In this document: piece after piece, positions 7,698 to 14,897 of the stretch | How positions within the stretch are numbered: the first letter of the stretch is position 1 | Layout: the number at the start of each line of letters is the position of its first letter | DNA from: Candidatus Aminicenantota bacterium | GTDB lineage: Bacteria; Acidobacteriota; Aminicenantia; S016-38 | Reading direction: 5' to 3' | NCBI GenBank assembly: GCA_026987025.1 | Contig: JALSNJ010000021.1 | Location: forward strand, 1 to 40,557 | DNA: 40,557 nt | Program-made: the position numbers and the translations under genes | The notes under the pieces: model-generated | Database searches by the model: none | What the model was told of the DNA's origin: nothing | The model's input: only the letters and a program-made list of their open reading frames with translations

Positions 7698-7943
7698 GTG
7701 AAAACCGTCAGAATCAGGGTAAACGGCAGGGAAATAGAGGCGAGAGGGGGGGAGATGCTGGCTGGGGCCCTTTTAAGGGCCGGTTTTAAGGTGCTGAGGA
7801 GAAGCCCCACGGGTGCTCCCCGCTCCCTTTTCTGCGGCATGGGAACATGCTTTGAATGCCTGGTGAAGGTTAACGGTCAGTGGGTTCGTTCCTGCATAAC
7901 CCCGGTCAGGGAAGGGATGGAGGTGGAAGTTGAAGAGGATTGA
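7698..7943 (+). CDS. Small [2Fe-2S] protein (HcnA/SoxA-alpha N-terminal-like)
   Basis: An 81-residue ferredoxin-like protein. The cluster ligands are C46, C51, C54 and C66 in LFCGMGTCFECLV and VRSCITPV. This is the plant-type spacing used by the small subunits of HcnABC, octopine/opine dehydrogenases and the N-terminal part of sarcosine oxidase alpha. It should pass electrons from the FAD protein encoded immediately downstream, whose TTG start overlaps this gene by 14 nt. The GTG start is placed by the fold: KTVRIRVNGREIEA is the first beta hairpin. The perfectly placed promoter supports it. Confidence 0.9.
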   Translation: MKTVRIRVNGREIEARGGEMLAGALLRAGFKVLRRSPTGAPRSLFCGMGTCFECLVKVNGQWVRSCITPVREGMEVEVEED

Positions 7944-9303
7944 GCCTAAGAGGGTCAGGGTTGATTTCTTGGTGGCAGGGGCCGGGATCGCCGGCCTTTC
8001 CGCAGCCAGGACCCTGGCGGATGAGGGGGCGGAGTTCCTGGTGCTGGACGAATATCCCTTTCTGGGAGGGCAGTATTTGAGGCATAGGGAAGGGTACCGC
8101 CCCGAAGACACCAGAACCCGAAGAAGCGGCTTTGAACTTTTAGATTGGGCGGCGGGCAGGGAGGAATTCTGGACTTCCTCCTTAATAATCGGATGCTACG
8201 GGGATGAGGGAGAGAAGGAAGTGGCGGTTAGCAGAGAAGGGGAGGTGGTGGTAATAAGGCCCGGGAAGATAATCATAGCCACCGGGGCCCGGGAAAGATA
8301 CCTTCCCTTTCCCGGATGGACCCTTCCCGGAGTTCTCAGCGTGGGGGCAGTACAGGCCCTTATAAAGACCAGCGGAGTTCTTCCCGGGAAGGAGGGGATT
8401 TTTGCCGGCACCGGTCCCTTTCTGCTGGCTGCGGCCCACGAGTTCAGGGAGGCAGGGGGAAAGGTCCTGGGAATTTTTGAGCTTAACCCCCCGGGAAGGC
8501 TTCTTCCCTTCCTTCCTGACCTTCTGGAGTGGGAAAAGCTCCGGGAAGGGACGAGATATCTTCTTTCTCTCCTGGGGCGGATAAAGTTCGGCTGGAGGGC
8601 CGTGAGGGCAGAAGCGAAGGGGGAGAAGGTTGAAGTAACCCTGAAAAAAGGAAATAAAAGGAGAAAGAGCACAGCGGATTTCCTGGCCATAGGGTACGGT
8701 TTTTCACCCAACACCGAATTGGCCCAGCTCTGCGGCTGTCCGGTGGAATATTGTCCGGAGCTGGGCGGTTTCGTGGTGAAAACCGCCGAGGACCTGAGCT
8801 GTGCTCCGGGCATCTACGCCAGTGGAGAGGTGACCGGGATAGGTGGGGCGAGAAAATCAATGATAGAAGGAAGGCTTGCTGCCCTTTCCGCCCTGGGTAA
8901 AAGGGACCCTGGTCTTTTGAAGGCAAGGGAAAGGGAGCTTTCCTTTGCCCGGAGGTTGAACACCGTTTTTTCCGTTCCCCTGCACCTGTGGAGGGAAATT
9001 CCCGACGAGACCATAATATGCCGGTGCGAGGATGTCAGGATGGGGGAAATAAGGAGGGCCGTGGAGGAGGGGTTCTCCCTCATCAGGGAGCTGAAGGAGG
9101 CCACCAGGGTAACCATGGGAAACTGTCAGGGAAGGACCTGCTTCCCTATAATCACGGAATATCTAAGGGCCCTGGGAAGAAGGCCCGAGCCCATGTCCGT
9201 AAGGCCTCCGCTTAAGCCGGTGGAAATGGGTATATTCGTTAGAGAATGGAATGGCCTGAAAATTGGACACATAGGGGAAGGTCTCCCTGAAAGAGGAGTC
9301 TGA
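7930..9303 (+). CDS. FAD-dependent oxidoreductase with C-terminal BFD-like [2Fe-2S] domain (HcnB/opine dehydrogenase type)
   Basis: This 457-residue pyridine-nucleotide-disulfide-type flavoprotein opens with a dinucleotide-binding GAGIAGLSAA motif (17-26). It has a second nucleotide-binding region (ATGARERYLPFPGW, then GIFAGTGPF) and a GIYASGEVTGIGG FAD motif near residue 300. The last ~100 residues carry a BFD-like cluster domain with CRCED and GNCQGRTCF. This is the architecture of HcnB and of the subunit partnering small [2Fe-2S] proteins in opine, proline or hydroxyproline dehydrogenases. It starts at TTG with GGAGGTGG upstream and overlaps its partner. The third, DAO-type substrate-oxidising subunit common in such complexes is not next to it, so the substrate is unknown. 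Confidence 0.88.
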   Translation: MKRIEPKRVRVDFLVAGAGIAGLSAARTLADEGAEFLVLDEYPFLGGQYLRHREGYRPEDTRTRRSGFELLDWAAGREEFWTSSLIIGCYGDEGEKEVAVSREGEVVVIRPGKIIIATGARERYLPFPGWTLPGVLSVGAVQALIKTSGVLPGKEGIFAGTGPFLLAAAHEFREAGGKVLGIFELNPPGRLLPFLPDLLEWEKLREGTRYLLSLLGRIKFGWRAVRAEAKGEKVEVTLKKGNKRRKSTADFLAIGYGFSPNTELAQLCGCPVEYCPELGGFVVKTAEDLSCAPGIYASGEVTGIGGARKSMIEGRLAALSALGKRDPGLLKARERELSFARRLNTVFSVPLHLWREIPDETIICRCEDVRMGEIRRAVEEGFSLIRELKEATRVTMGNCQGRTCFPIITEYLRALGRRPEPMSVRPPLKPVEMGIFVREWNGLKIGHIGEGLPERGV

Positions 9304-9321
9304 ACCTGGCATAGAATTTGC

Positions 9322-9349
9322 TTGAAAGAAAGGGATATTTTTATATAGG
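9322..9349 (+). promoter_or_regulatory. Possible promoter upstream of the 561-residue secreted protein
   Basis: TTGAAA (9322-9327) and TATAGG (9344-9349) are 16 bp apart. They are followed by GGGAGGG and the ATG at 9360. The -10 overlaps the ribosome binding region, so this placement is uncertain. Confidence 0.35.
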
Positions 9350-9359
9350 GAGGGAAAAG

Positions 9360-11045
9360 ATGAAAAGAATTTTGGCTTTGCTGACAGCCTTCCTTCCGCT
9401 TGTGGCCGTTTCCAGATACAGGGATGGGGTCTGGTGGGAAAAGCCCGCCTTTCAAGTAAAACCCCTGGATGTGGGACCCTTTATGATCTATGAAACCCCC
9501 TTTAAAAAGGCCAGGTTTTTCCTTACCAGGGGCGGTATTCTCGTCTTTAAGGACTGGCAACTTACCCTTTACGATCCCTCCTTCCATAAGAAGGCTTCCA
9601 TGGGGAACATAGACGCCATCAAGGGAAAGGTCTGTCAGGGTTTATGCGAACTTCAACTCATCGTCCCCGGGGAGGATGGGAGGAAAGCGGTGCTGGGCTT
9701 TGCAAATAAGGATAAGGGGGTTTACCATCTGGTTCTGGCAGACCTCTCTTCTGAGAAATGGAGGAAAATAAAAAGGCTGGAGAAATGGCTTTATCCCGGG
9801 GTGGCACCCATAGAGAGGGTTAAGAATGCAGGGGTGCTGCAGGATTTTCTCTGGACGGCTTACCACGGGCACGGATTTAAACCTTCCTACTGGATAGGAA
9901 ACAAACTTTACCTCTGGTTTTCTCCGGAATACGGACTGAGTTTCGGGGGACTTCACATCCTTGACCTGAAAACCGGAAAAATAGAATCCCCCTTTAAGAA
10001 TCTGGACATAATTATCGGCCTTAACGGGAAGTACATGGTCTACTCCCTTCTCGCCGATAAGGATGCCACAGAGGTTCCCGCCACGATCCGCGTGAAAACC
10101 GATGGGGAAACCTTCGCCCTGAAAGACGCCGATCCCCACAACGCCCTTTTCTCATCCCACTGGCTTCTTTACAGAAGGCCTGACCACAAAACCTGGGTTC
10201 TTTACGATCTGAGCTCCAGAAGGGAAGCGGGAAGTTTCAGGCTGGAGAACGGAAATAACAGGGGCCTTTTCTTGACTCCCTCCGGGCGCAGGGTTTTTCT
10301 TGAAGCGGAAATAAAGGGAAAGAAATCCCTCTACCTTTACGACTTCAGGGAGGGGAAGTTGTACGACCTTTTTCCACAGGGAGGGGAGGGCTTCAGGGTT
10401 CAGGCCTGTTATGATGGAGAATTTTTCCTTTTTTCCCACAAGGATGGGCTCTGGGCCGGTTATCTTACGGATCTTACCCCTCCGGCCATCAGGGTAAAGA
10501 TATCTCCTCTGTATAAGGGGAGGGCCTTTAAGAGCCCGGTGGACCTTAAAATTGGGGTGAAGGACAGGTGTTTCGTCTCCGGTCCCCTTCCTGAAATAAC
10601 CTTTAACGGGAAGAAATACCCGTTAAAGAGGTGGACCCTTTCCCTGAAATTTGAACTCAGGGAAGGGGAAAACCTCCTGGAGATAGTCGCTTCGGACAGG
10701 GCTGGAAACTCAGCCCATTTGAAAAAGAAGTTGCTATACGAAAAACCCCCTAAGGTTTCCCTGATGGAGATAGGAAGAAATCCGGGAAATTATGCCGGCA
10801 AACTTGTTCTCATAGAAGGCTATGCATGGGGATGGGCGGCCAAGGGGCCTGAGGGGGCCAGAAAGCTTCCCCTTGCCCCTGGGAACACCGCCAGGAGCCG
10901 AAACTGGGGAAGCATAGAGGACGGAACCGCCGTGGCCCTCTTCCCCATCTCCCCTCCTTCTTCGGGAATGGTGAGGGTTTATGCGGTGATAAAGGTGATG
11001 GGAAAGCAGTGGATGATAGAACCTGTGCTGACGGAGAAAAAATAG
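9360..11045 (+). CDS. Secreted hypothetical protein: propeller-like body, Ig-like segment, OB-like C-terminus
   Basis: A 561-residue protein. I place the start at the ATG preceded by GGGAGGG, not the TTG 42 nt upstream, because a signal peptide (RILALLTAFLPLVAV) follows at once. Residues ~30-375 are repeated beta-strands with W/Y-rich turns (NKLYLWFSPEYG, HKTWVLYDLSS, KKSLYLYDFREGKLYDL), resembling an irregular propeller. Residues ~385-465 look like an Ig-like domain ending in ENLLEIVASDRAGN. The last ~95 residues (GKLVLIEGYAWGW, then SIEDGTAVALF and VRVYAVIKV) resemble an OB-fold. No catalytic motif is recognised. The 163-residue secreted protein follows 60 nt downstream. Confidence 0.8.
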   Translation: MKRILALLTAFLPLVAVSRYRDGVWWEKPAFQVKPLDVGPFMIYETPFKKARFFLTRGGILVFKDWQLTLYDPSFHKKASMGNIDAIKGKVCQGLCELQLIVPGEDGRKAVLGFANKDKGVYHLVLADLSSEKWRKIKRLEKWLYPGVAPIERVKNAGVLQDFLWTAYHGHGFKPSYWIGNKLYLWFSPEYGLSFGGLHILDLKTGKIESPFKNLDIIIGLNGKYMVYSLLADKDATEVPATIRVKTDGETFALKDADPHNALFSSHWLLYRRPDHKTWVLYDLSSRREAGSFRLENGNNRGLFLTPSGRRVFLEAEIKGKKSLYLYDFREGKLYDLFPQGGEGFRVQACYDGEFFLFSHKDGLWAGYLTDLTPPAIRVKISPLYKGRAFKSPVDLKIGVKDRCFVSGPLPEITFNGKKYPLKRWTLSLKFELREGENLLEIVASDRAGNSAHLKKKLLYEKPPKVSLMEIGRNPGNYAGKLVLIEGYAWGWAAKGPEGARKLPLAPGNTARSRNWGSIEDGTAVALFPISPPSSGMVRVYAVIKVMGKQWMIEPVLTEKK

Positions 11046-11105
11046 CATCTGGGTTTATAATTGGAATGGAAATCGTTAAAAATCCTCTAATAAAGGAGGT
11101 TAAAA

Positions 11106-11597
11106 ATGAGGAAATTAGCGTTTCTCGTAGCAATGGCAGGGTTGATTTTCGCCGGGAGCTTCCGGGACCTCTATCCCTATTTGGTTGACCTTCCCGGATG
11201 GCAGGCCGGCAAGCCAGAGGGCTCAAGGGTTTCCCTCCCCATGGTTAAGATGGTCCAGGCCCAGAGGGAATATACCAGGGGGGAGGCCACCCTCAAGGTT
11301 ACCATCGTTAAGGGTTCAGGTGTGGCCCTTAATAAGTGGTGGGGTCCCTTTGCCGTGAATTTAGAATACGAAGACGAAAGCGGATGGAGGAAGCTCAAAA
11401 CCATAAAAGGTTTTCCCGTGGGCCTTCAATACAACAAGGAGGATAAGTCCGGGAGCGTGATGGTGAACCTTAAGTCCGGGGAAAGCACCGTGGGCCTTCT
11501 GGTGGTGGAATACTCCAAAATCTCCCCTGAAGAGGCCCTCAAAATAGCGGAGAAATTTGACTGGAAGGGGATACTGAAGGCCCTCCAGTCCCTTTAG
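11106..11597 (+). CDS. Secreted hypothetical protein, 163 residues
   Basis: It has a clear N-terminal signal peptide (MRKLAFLVAMAGLIFAGS) and a strong AAAGGAGGT ribosome binding site six nt before the ATG. The mature part begins with an LPGWQAGKPEG segment. It continues as alternating strands (EATLKVTIVKGSG, GPFAVNLEYEDE, KSGSVMVNLKSGE, TVGLLVVEYS) and ends in an amphipathic helix (EEALKIAEKFDWKGILKAL). The fold is probably one small beta-sandwich or alpha/beta periplasmic domain. There are no cysteines and no lipobox. I do not recognise the family. A TATAAT at 11056-11061 could be its own -10 box, but no -35 is convincing. Confidence 0.8.
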   Translation: MRKLAFLVAMAGLIFAGSFRDLYPYLVDLPGWQAGKPEGSRVSLPMVKMVQAQREYTRGEATLKVTIVKGSGVALNKWWGPFAVNLEYEDESGWRKLKTIKGFPVGLQYNKEDKSGSVMVNLKSGESTVGLLVVEYSKISPEEALKIAEKFDWKGILKALQSL

Positions 11598-11611
11598 AAT
11601 TTCTTTTCAAG

Positions 11612-11632
11612 CCCTCTGGTTCGGCCAGGGGG
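11612..11632 (+). other. Stem-loop between the 163-residue gene and the methyltransferase gene
   Basis: CCCTCTGG (11612-11619), loop TTCGG and CCAGGGGG (11625-11632) pair over 8 bp with one G-T wobble. Only a mixed GCCAGCTATTTTA follows, so it is a weak terminator or an mRNA structure directly ahead of the next start codon. Confidence 0.45.
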
Positions 11633-11644
11633 CCAGCTATTTTA

Positions 11645-12391
11645 ATGGATGTAAGAAGAAGGATAACGGAAAAAAGCCTTAAGAAGTTAAAGAAGTACGC
11701 CTTAGTTAAGGATAAAATAGGGGACAGGACCTTAGAGCTGGGGTGCTCTGCTGCAGGGCTCTCCAGGATGCTGGCCCGGGGATTCTGGGTAGGTCTGGAT
11801 TTTGATTACAGGGTGGTGAAGGAATATTCCGTTTATCTCGGAAAGCCCGCCGTGGTGGGAAGGGAAAAATTGCCCTTCAGGGACGGGTCCTTTTCCACGG
11901 TCCTGATGCTGGATTTTCTGGAGCATGTAGAACATGATCTTCTCCTGCTCAGGGAAGCGCACAGGGTCCTTTCTCCAGCGGGAAGGCTTCTTCTTTCGGT
12001 CCCCAGGGGAGGAAATCTCCTTATAATAAGGCTGAGAAACCTCCTGGGCCTTAAAAAGGAGGTCTACGGTCATAAAAGGGAAGGCTATACCAGGGAGCAG
12101 GTGCTTTCCCTTCTGCAGGAGGCTGGATTCTCAGTGGAGACAGTGGAGGAGCATTCAGGGTTTTTCTTGGAGCTTCTGGAGGTCCTTCAGAATTTTCTTT
12201 ACTTCAAATTAAAAGGAAAAAAGGAGCTGAGGGCAGGGAGCATAAGCCCTGTGGTGGGTGAGGAGATGGAAGCCCTCCAGAGAGTACTTTTTCTAAGGAA
12301 GATGGCCCATCCTTTCTTTAAGTTCGCCGATTTTCTGGACAGACTGTTCTCCACTCCCTCCCATGTTATCTTCGTTTTGGCCGTTAAGTGA
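11645..12391 (+). CDS. Class I SAM-dependent methyltransferase
   Basis: A 248-residue protein with the standard Rossmann methyltransferase motifs. Motif I is LELGCSAAGLSRML, an acidic strand-2 end is WVGLDFDY, motif II/III is LPFRDGSFSTVLMLDFLEHVEH, and the post-motif is RVLSPAGRLLLSVPRGG. That layout resembles the Methyltransf_11 group, often involved in small-molecule, lipid or sugar methylation. The C-terminal third is less typical (HSGFFLELLEVLQNFLYFKL) and hydrophobic enough to suggest membrane or lipid contact. No ribosome binding site is seen ahead of the ATG, which lies just after a stem-loop. Its stop overlaps the convergent menC-like gene's stop by 8 nt. The substrate is unknown. 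Confidence 0.88.
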   Translation: MDVRRRITEKSLKKLKKYALVKDKIGDRTLELGCSAAGLSRMLARGFWVGLDFDYRVVKEYSVYLGKPAVVGREKLPFRDGSFSTVLMLDFLEHVEHDLLLLREAHRVLSPAGRLLLSVPRGGNLLIIRLRNLLGLKKEVYGHKREGYTREQVLSLLQEAGFSVETVEEHSGFFLELLEVLQNFLYFKLKGKKELRAGSISPVVGEEMEALQRVLFLRKMAHPFFKFADFLDRLFSTPSHVIFVLAVK

Positions 12392-13487
12392 ACTCTTCTA
12401 TCTGAATTTTTTCAAGGAACCTGTAGTCTAAATCCACCCCTATGCCGGGTCCCTGAGGAACCGGTATGTATCCCGGCCTTGAGAATTCAAAGGGTGGGAT
12501 TATGTCCCTGCGGTAATATCTTTCGGTTTTTGAAAGGTCCGCGGGAAGAACGAAGGGGGAAAGTGTGGCCAGATGAAGGTTATGAGCCCTTCCCACACCG
12601 CTCTCCAGCATGCCCCCGCAGAAGAGGGGAATTCCCCTTTCCTGGGCGAACCTGACTGCCTTCAGAACCCGTCCAACCCCCCCCATCCTTCCCACCTTTA
12701 TGTTCACTATGGAATAGGCCCCCATCAGGTAGCCCACCTCCATTTTTCTTGGGTTCTTTATGCTTTCGTCCAGGGCCAGGGGGGTTTTTATCCTTTTCCT
12801 TAGAAGGGAATGGTAGTAAAGGTCGTCTGGATACAGGGGCTGCTCCAGGAAAAGCAGGTCTGCCTCGTCCATGCAAAGCAGCCTATCCACCTCCTCTTTC
12901 CCATAGGCGGCGTTGGCGTCAGCCCCTAAGGGAATTTGGGGAAAGCTCCTGCGGACCTCCTTTATCACCTCGCAGTCCCAGCCGGGGGCTATTTTTACTT
13001 TAACCCTGAGATAACCCTGGGAGAGAAAGCCCTCTATTCTTTTTAAAAGCCCGTCCAGGTTCTTCTGTATTCCCACGCTTACCCCGGATGGTATCTCCTC
13101 CCTGCCCCCCCCGTAAATTTTGAAGAGGGGAAGCCCCCTTTTTTTCGCCTCCAGGTCCCACAGGGCTAAGGAAACCCCTGATTTTGCCATGGGATTTCCC
13201 CGGAACCTTTCCGCCCCGGCTTCAAAACAATGGGTTTGAAGATGGCATTTTAAAGCCAGGGGGAAAAGATAATTTTTTAAAACATAAACGGCAGAGCCCA
13301 GGGTTTCCTCACTGTAAAGAGGAGCCTCCGACACCACCACCTCCCCCCATCCTTCCTCTTCCCCCTTCCTTGCCCTTATTAATATAAACTTCCTTTCCCT
13401 TTCCTCCCCGAAGCTGGTTCTGAAGGGGTGAACTAAGGGAAGGGATAAAATAAGGCCCTTTATTTCCTTTTCAATATGTACATGCAA
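12384..13487 (-). CDS. Enolase-superfamily o-succinylbenzoate synthase / N-succinylamino acid racemase
   Basis: A 367-residue protein when started at the TTG at 13485-13487, which has GAGGG four nt upstream. The open frame runs further, but that part lies inside the GNAT gene. Catalytic residues are complete: K163 and K165 (RVKVKI), metal ligands D190 (GADANAAY), E215 (LFLEQP), D240 (ALDES) and K264 (VNIKVGRMGG). These positions match characterised OSBS/NSAR enzymes of about 368 residues almost one for one. No menaquinone gene is nearby, while the upstream overlapping gene is a COG3375-type GNAT. Together these favour N-succinylamino acid racemase over menaquinone synthesis (inference). The 28-nt overlap implies translational coupling. 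Confidence 0.88.
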   Translation of the reverse strand: MHVHIEKEIKGLILSLPLVHPFRTSFGEERERKFILIRARKGEEEGWGEVVVSEAPLYSEETLGSAVYVLKNYLFPLALKCHLQTHCFEAGAERFRGNPMAKSGVSLALWDLEAKKRGLPLFKIYGGGREEIPSGVSVGIQKNLDGLLKRIEGFLSQGYLRVKVKIAPGWDCEVIKEVRRSFPQIPLGADANAAYGKEEVDRLLCMDEADLLFLEQPLYPDDLYYHSLLRKRIKTPLALDESIKNPRKMEVGYLMGAYSIVNIKVGRMGGVGRVLKAVRFAQERGIPLFCGGMLESGVGRAHNLHLATLSPFVLPADLSKTERYYRRDIIPPFEFSRPGYIPVPQGPGIGVDLDYRFLEKIQIEEFT

Positions 13488-14206
13488 TTTTCCCTCGCAA
13501 AATCCACAATTTCGTATTTTTCCAGGAGAAGGGGAAGGGCCCGGTCTGCGGCAGAATACCAGGCCAAGGCCTGATGCCTGGGCAGGGAATTTATTTCCTC
13601 GGGGATTTTGAGGCCCACCCACATTCCTTCGGGGAAAAAGAAATCCTCTGGGCCTTTTTGAAAAATTACAGCAGGGGGCATGGGAGGGCTTTCCCTTTTA
13701 TCTTCCCGAAGGTCCCAGTAAACCAGGAGCCGGTGTGTGGGAACCCCGGCGCTCATTTTGGAGCTCATTTCCCCGTAAAAATCGCTCAGATATTCCCCCA
13801 CCCGGACCCCCAGTTTGTGGAAGTTGAAATAAGCGTTTCTGCACTGGAGGGGGTCAAAGGTCCAGGTTATCTTCCCGTAGCCCATTTTCAAGGCCTCTTC
13901 CCTTTGCATCAGCTTTAACCTGAAACCTATGCCTGCATTCTGCTCCCCGGGCTTTACCGCCGTCATGTGACTGTGGAGAACGAGCTTGCCCTTTTCCACC
14001 AGGGGAAAGGCCAGGGAAAAACCCACCATTTCCTTCCCCTTGTACGCTCCCAGGACGAGCCCTCCGTATTTGGCGGACAGGATAAAAATGGGCAGGGGTA
14101 CCACATCCAGGAGGGAAGAAAAGCCCCAGGCCTCCTCCTGGATGGCCATCGCCCTTTTCAACTCCTCCTTTTCCCAGAATTCAATCTTCCTTATGGCCAA
14201 ACTCAC
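13460..14206 (-). CDS. GNAT acyltransferase (COG3375-like), candidate D-amino acid N-succinyltransferase
   Basis: A 248-residue protein of the predicted-GNAT family COG3375. Visible are LVLGAYKGKEMVGFSLAFPL, a strand-4 acyl-CoA region around SHMTAVKPGEQNAGIGFRLK (95-114) and the family-typical ITWTFDPLQCRNAYFNFHKLG (about 122-142). The start is GTG with AGGAG six nt upstream, inside the THEP1 gene. The known Geobacillus-type pathway pairs such a GNAT (succinylates D-amino acids) with NSAR (racemises the N-succinyl product) and an M20 desuccinylase. Here the first two are adjacent and the hydrolase is absent from the window. Substrate assignment is inference from context. Confidence 0.87.
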   Translation of the reverse strand: MSLAIRKIEFWEKEELKRAMAIQEEAWGFSSLLDVVPLPIFILSAKYGGLVLGAYKGKEMVGFSLAFPLVEKGKLVLHSHMTAVKPGEQNAGIGFRLKLMQREEALKMGYGKITWTFDPLQCRNAYFNFHKLGVRVGEYLSDFYGEMSSKMSAGVPTHRLLVYWDLREDKRESPPMPPAVIFQKGPEDFFFPEGMWVGLKIPEEINSLPRHQALAWYSAADRALPLLLEKYEIVDFARENCMYILKRK

Positions 14207-14699
14207 GCTTTAACTCCTGGCTTATTTTGAGAAAGACCTCCTCCCTGAGGGATGGTTCCAGGTAAAACACCATGAATTTCCCCTCTATTTCCTTTCTTAT
14301 CTTATCCTCTATTCCCAGGCCATAGGTCAGAATAGAGTGGCCGGAGGAGTTCAGGGCCTTGCGGAGGAATTCCCTGAATTTCTCAGAGAGCAATTCCATC
14401 TTCCCCACCTCATCCAGAATCAATAGGTCCCCGGCCCCTTCTTTCAAAGCCCTTTCCAGGTTTTCAACGAAAACGGAGTACTTTCCCACCCTGGGAGGCT
14501 TTTTTCCTGTCCTGGCCAGGGGAAGGGTCTGCCCGGAAGGGAGTATCACTATGTCAAAACCAACCCTTTTTCCCCTTTCCCTTACTTCCTGGGTGTAAAA
14601 TCCCCGGGGCCTTAGCCCCAGACCTTCAATAAAGGGAATTAGCCGTTTTACGAGGGTTGTTTTACCGGAGCGGGGTTTTCCCGTTATGGCTATCTTCAT
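14181..14699 (-). CDS. THEP1-type nucleoside-triphosphatase
   Basis: A 172-residue NTPase of the archaeal/thermophile THEP1 family, which hydrolyses NTPs and, in some members, nucleotides broadly; its biological role is unsettled. Walker A is GKPRSGKTT (7-15). Walker B is LLILDEVGKMEL, with D96/E97 and the family-specific VGKME. The length fits the family (about 170-190). I place the start at the ATG at 14697-14699, because the frame farther upstream runs through two tRNA genes. That ATG is 8 nt after the tRNA-Cys 3' end and has no Shine-Dalgarno. The GNAT gene overlaps its 3' end by 26 nt. Confidence 0.92.
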   Translation of the reverse strand: MKIAITGKPRSGKTTLVKRLIPFIEGLGLRPRGFYTQEVRERGKRVGFDIVILPSGQTLPLARTGKKPPRVGKYSVFVENLERALKEGAGDLLILDEVGKMELLSEKFREFLRKALNSSGHSILTYGLGIEDKIRKEIEGKFMVFYLEPSLREEVFLKISQELKREFGHKED

Positions 14700-14707
14700 G
14701 AAGGGTG

Positions 14708-14779
14708 AGGCGGCGGCCGGATTCGAACCGGCGAATAACGGTTTTGCAGACCGCTGCCTTACCGCTTGGCTACGCCGCC
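14708..14779 (-). tRNA. tRNA-Cys (GCA)
   Basis: A 72-nt cloverleaf. The acceptor is GGCGGCG paired with CGCCGCC, the anticodon loop is CTGCAAA (anticodon GCA), and the T-arm is GCCGG-TTCGAAT-CCGGC. The discriminator base is U73, as expected for Cys. CCA is not encoded; the 3' end is followed by CACCC. It lies 7 nt after tRNA-Gly on the same strand. Confidence 0.97.
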
Positions 14780-14786
14780 GAAAAAG

Positions 14787-14858
14787 AGCGGGAGACGGGA
14801 TTCGAACCCGCGACCCCCTGCATGGCAAGCAGATGCTCTACCGCTGAGCTACTCCCGC
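14787..14858 (-). tRNA. tRNA-Gly (GCC)
   Basis: A 72-nt cloverleaf. The acceptor is GCGGGAG paired with CTCCCGC, the anticodon loop is TTGCCAT (anticodon GCC), and the T-arm is GCGGG-TTCGAAT-CCCGT. The discriminator is U73 and CCA is not encoded. It is the first RNA of the tRNA-THEP1-GNAT-racemase transcript. Confidence 0.97.
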
Positions 14859-14867
14859 TCAGAAGAA

Positions 14868-14897
14868 ATTTTAAAATATGAGGGGAAGCGCTGTCAA
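14868..14897 (-). promoter_or_regulatory. Promoter of the tRNA-Gly/tRNA-Cys/THEP1 transcript
   Basis: Minus strand: consensus TTGACA (14892-14897), an 18-bp spacer and TAAAAT (14868-14873), then 9 nt to the tRNA-Gly 5' end. The -35 box contains the TGA stop codon of the upstream 194-residue gene. Confidence 0.8.

Noticed and set aside
11638-11647. TATTTT just before the methyltransferase ATG as a leaderless -10
   Set aside because: Only one nt separates it from the ATG, so transcription would begin inside the gene. The geometry differs from the other eight cases.
13488-13622. N-terminal extension of the enolase-superfamily gene
   Set aside because: It lies inside the GNAT gene and is low-complexity Pro/Gly. 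Without it the length and residue numbering match the OSBS/NSAR family.
14700-14828. Upstream extension of the THEP1 gene
   Set aside because: The frame stays open through both tRNA genes and yields tRNA-derived peptide (GSRVRIPSP). The NTPase fold begins exactly at the ATG at 14697-14699.
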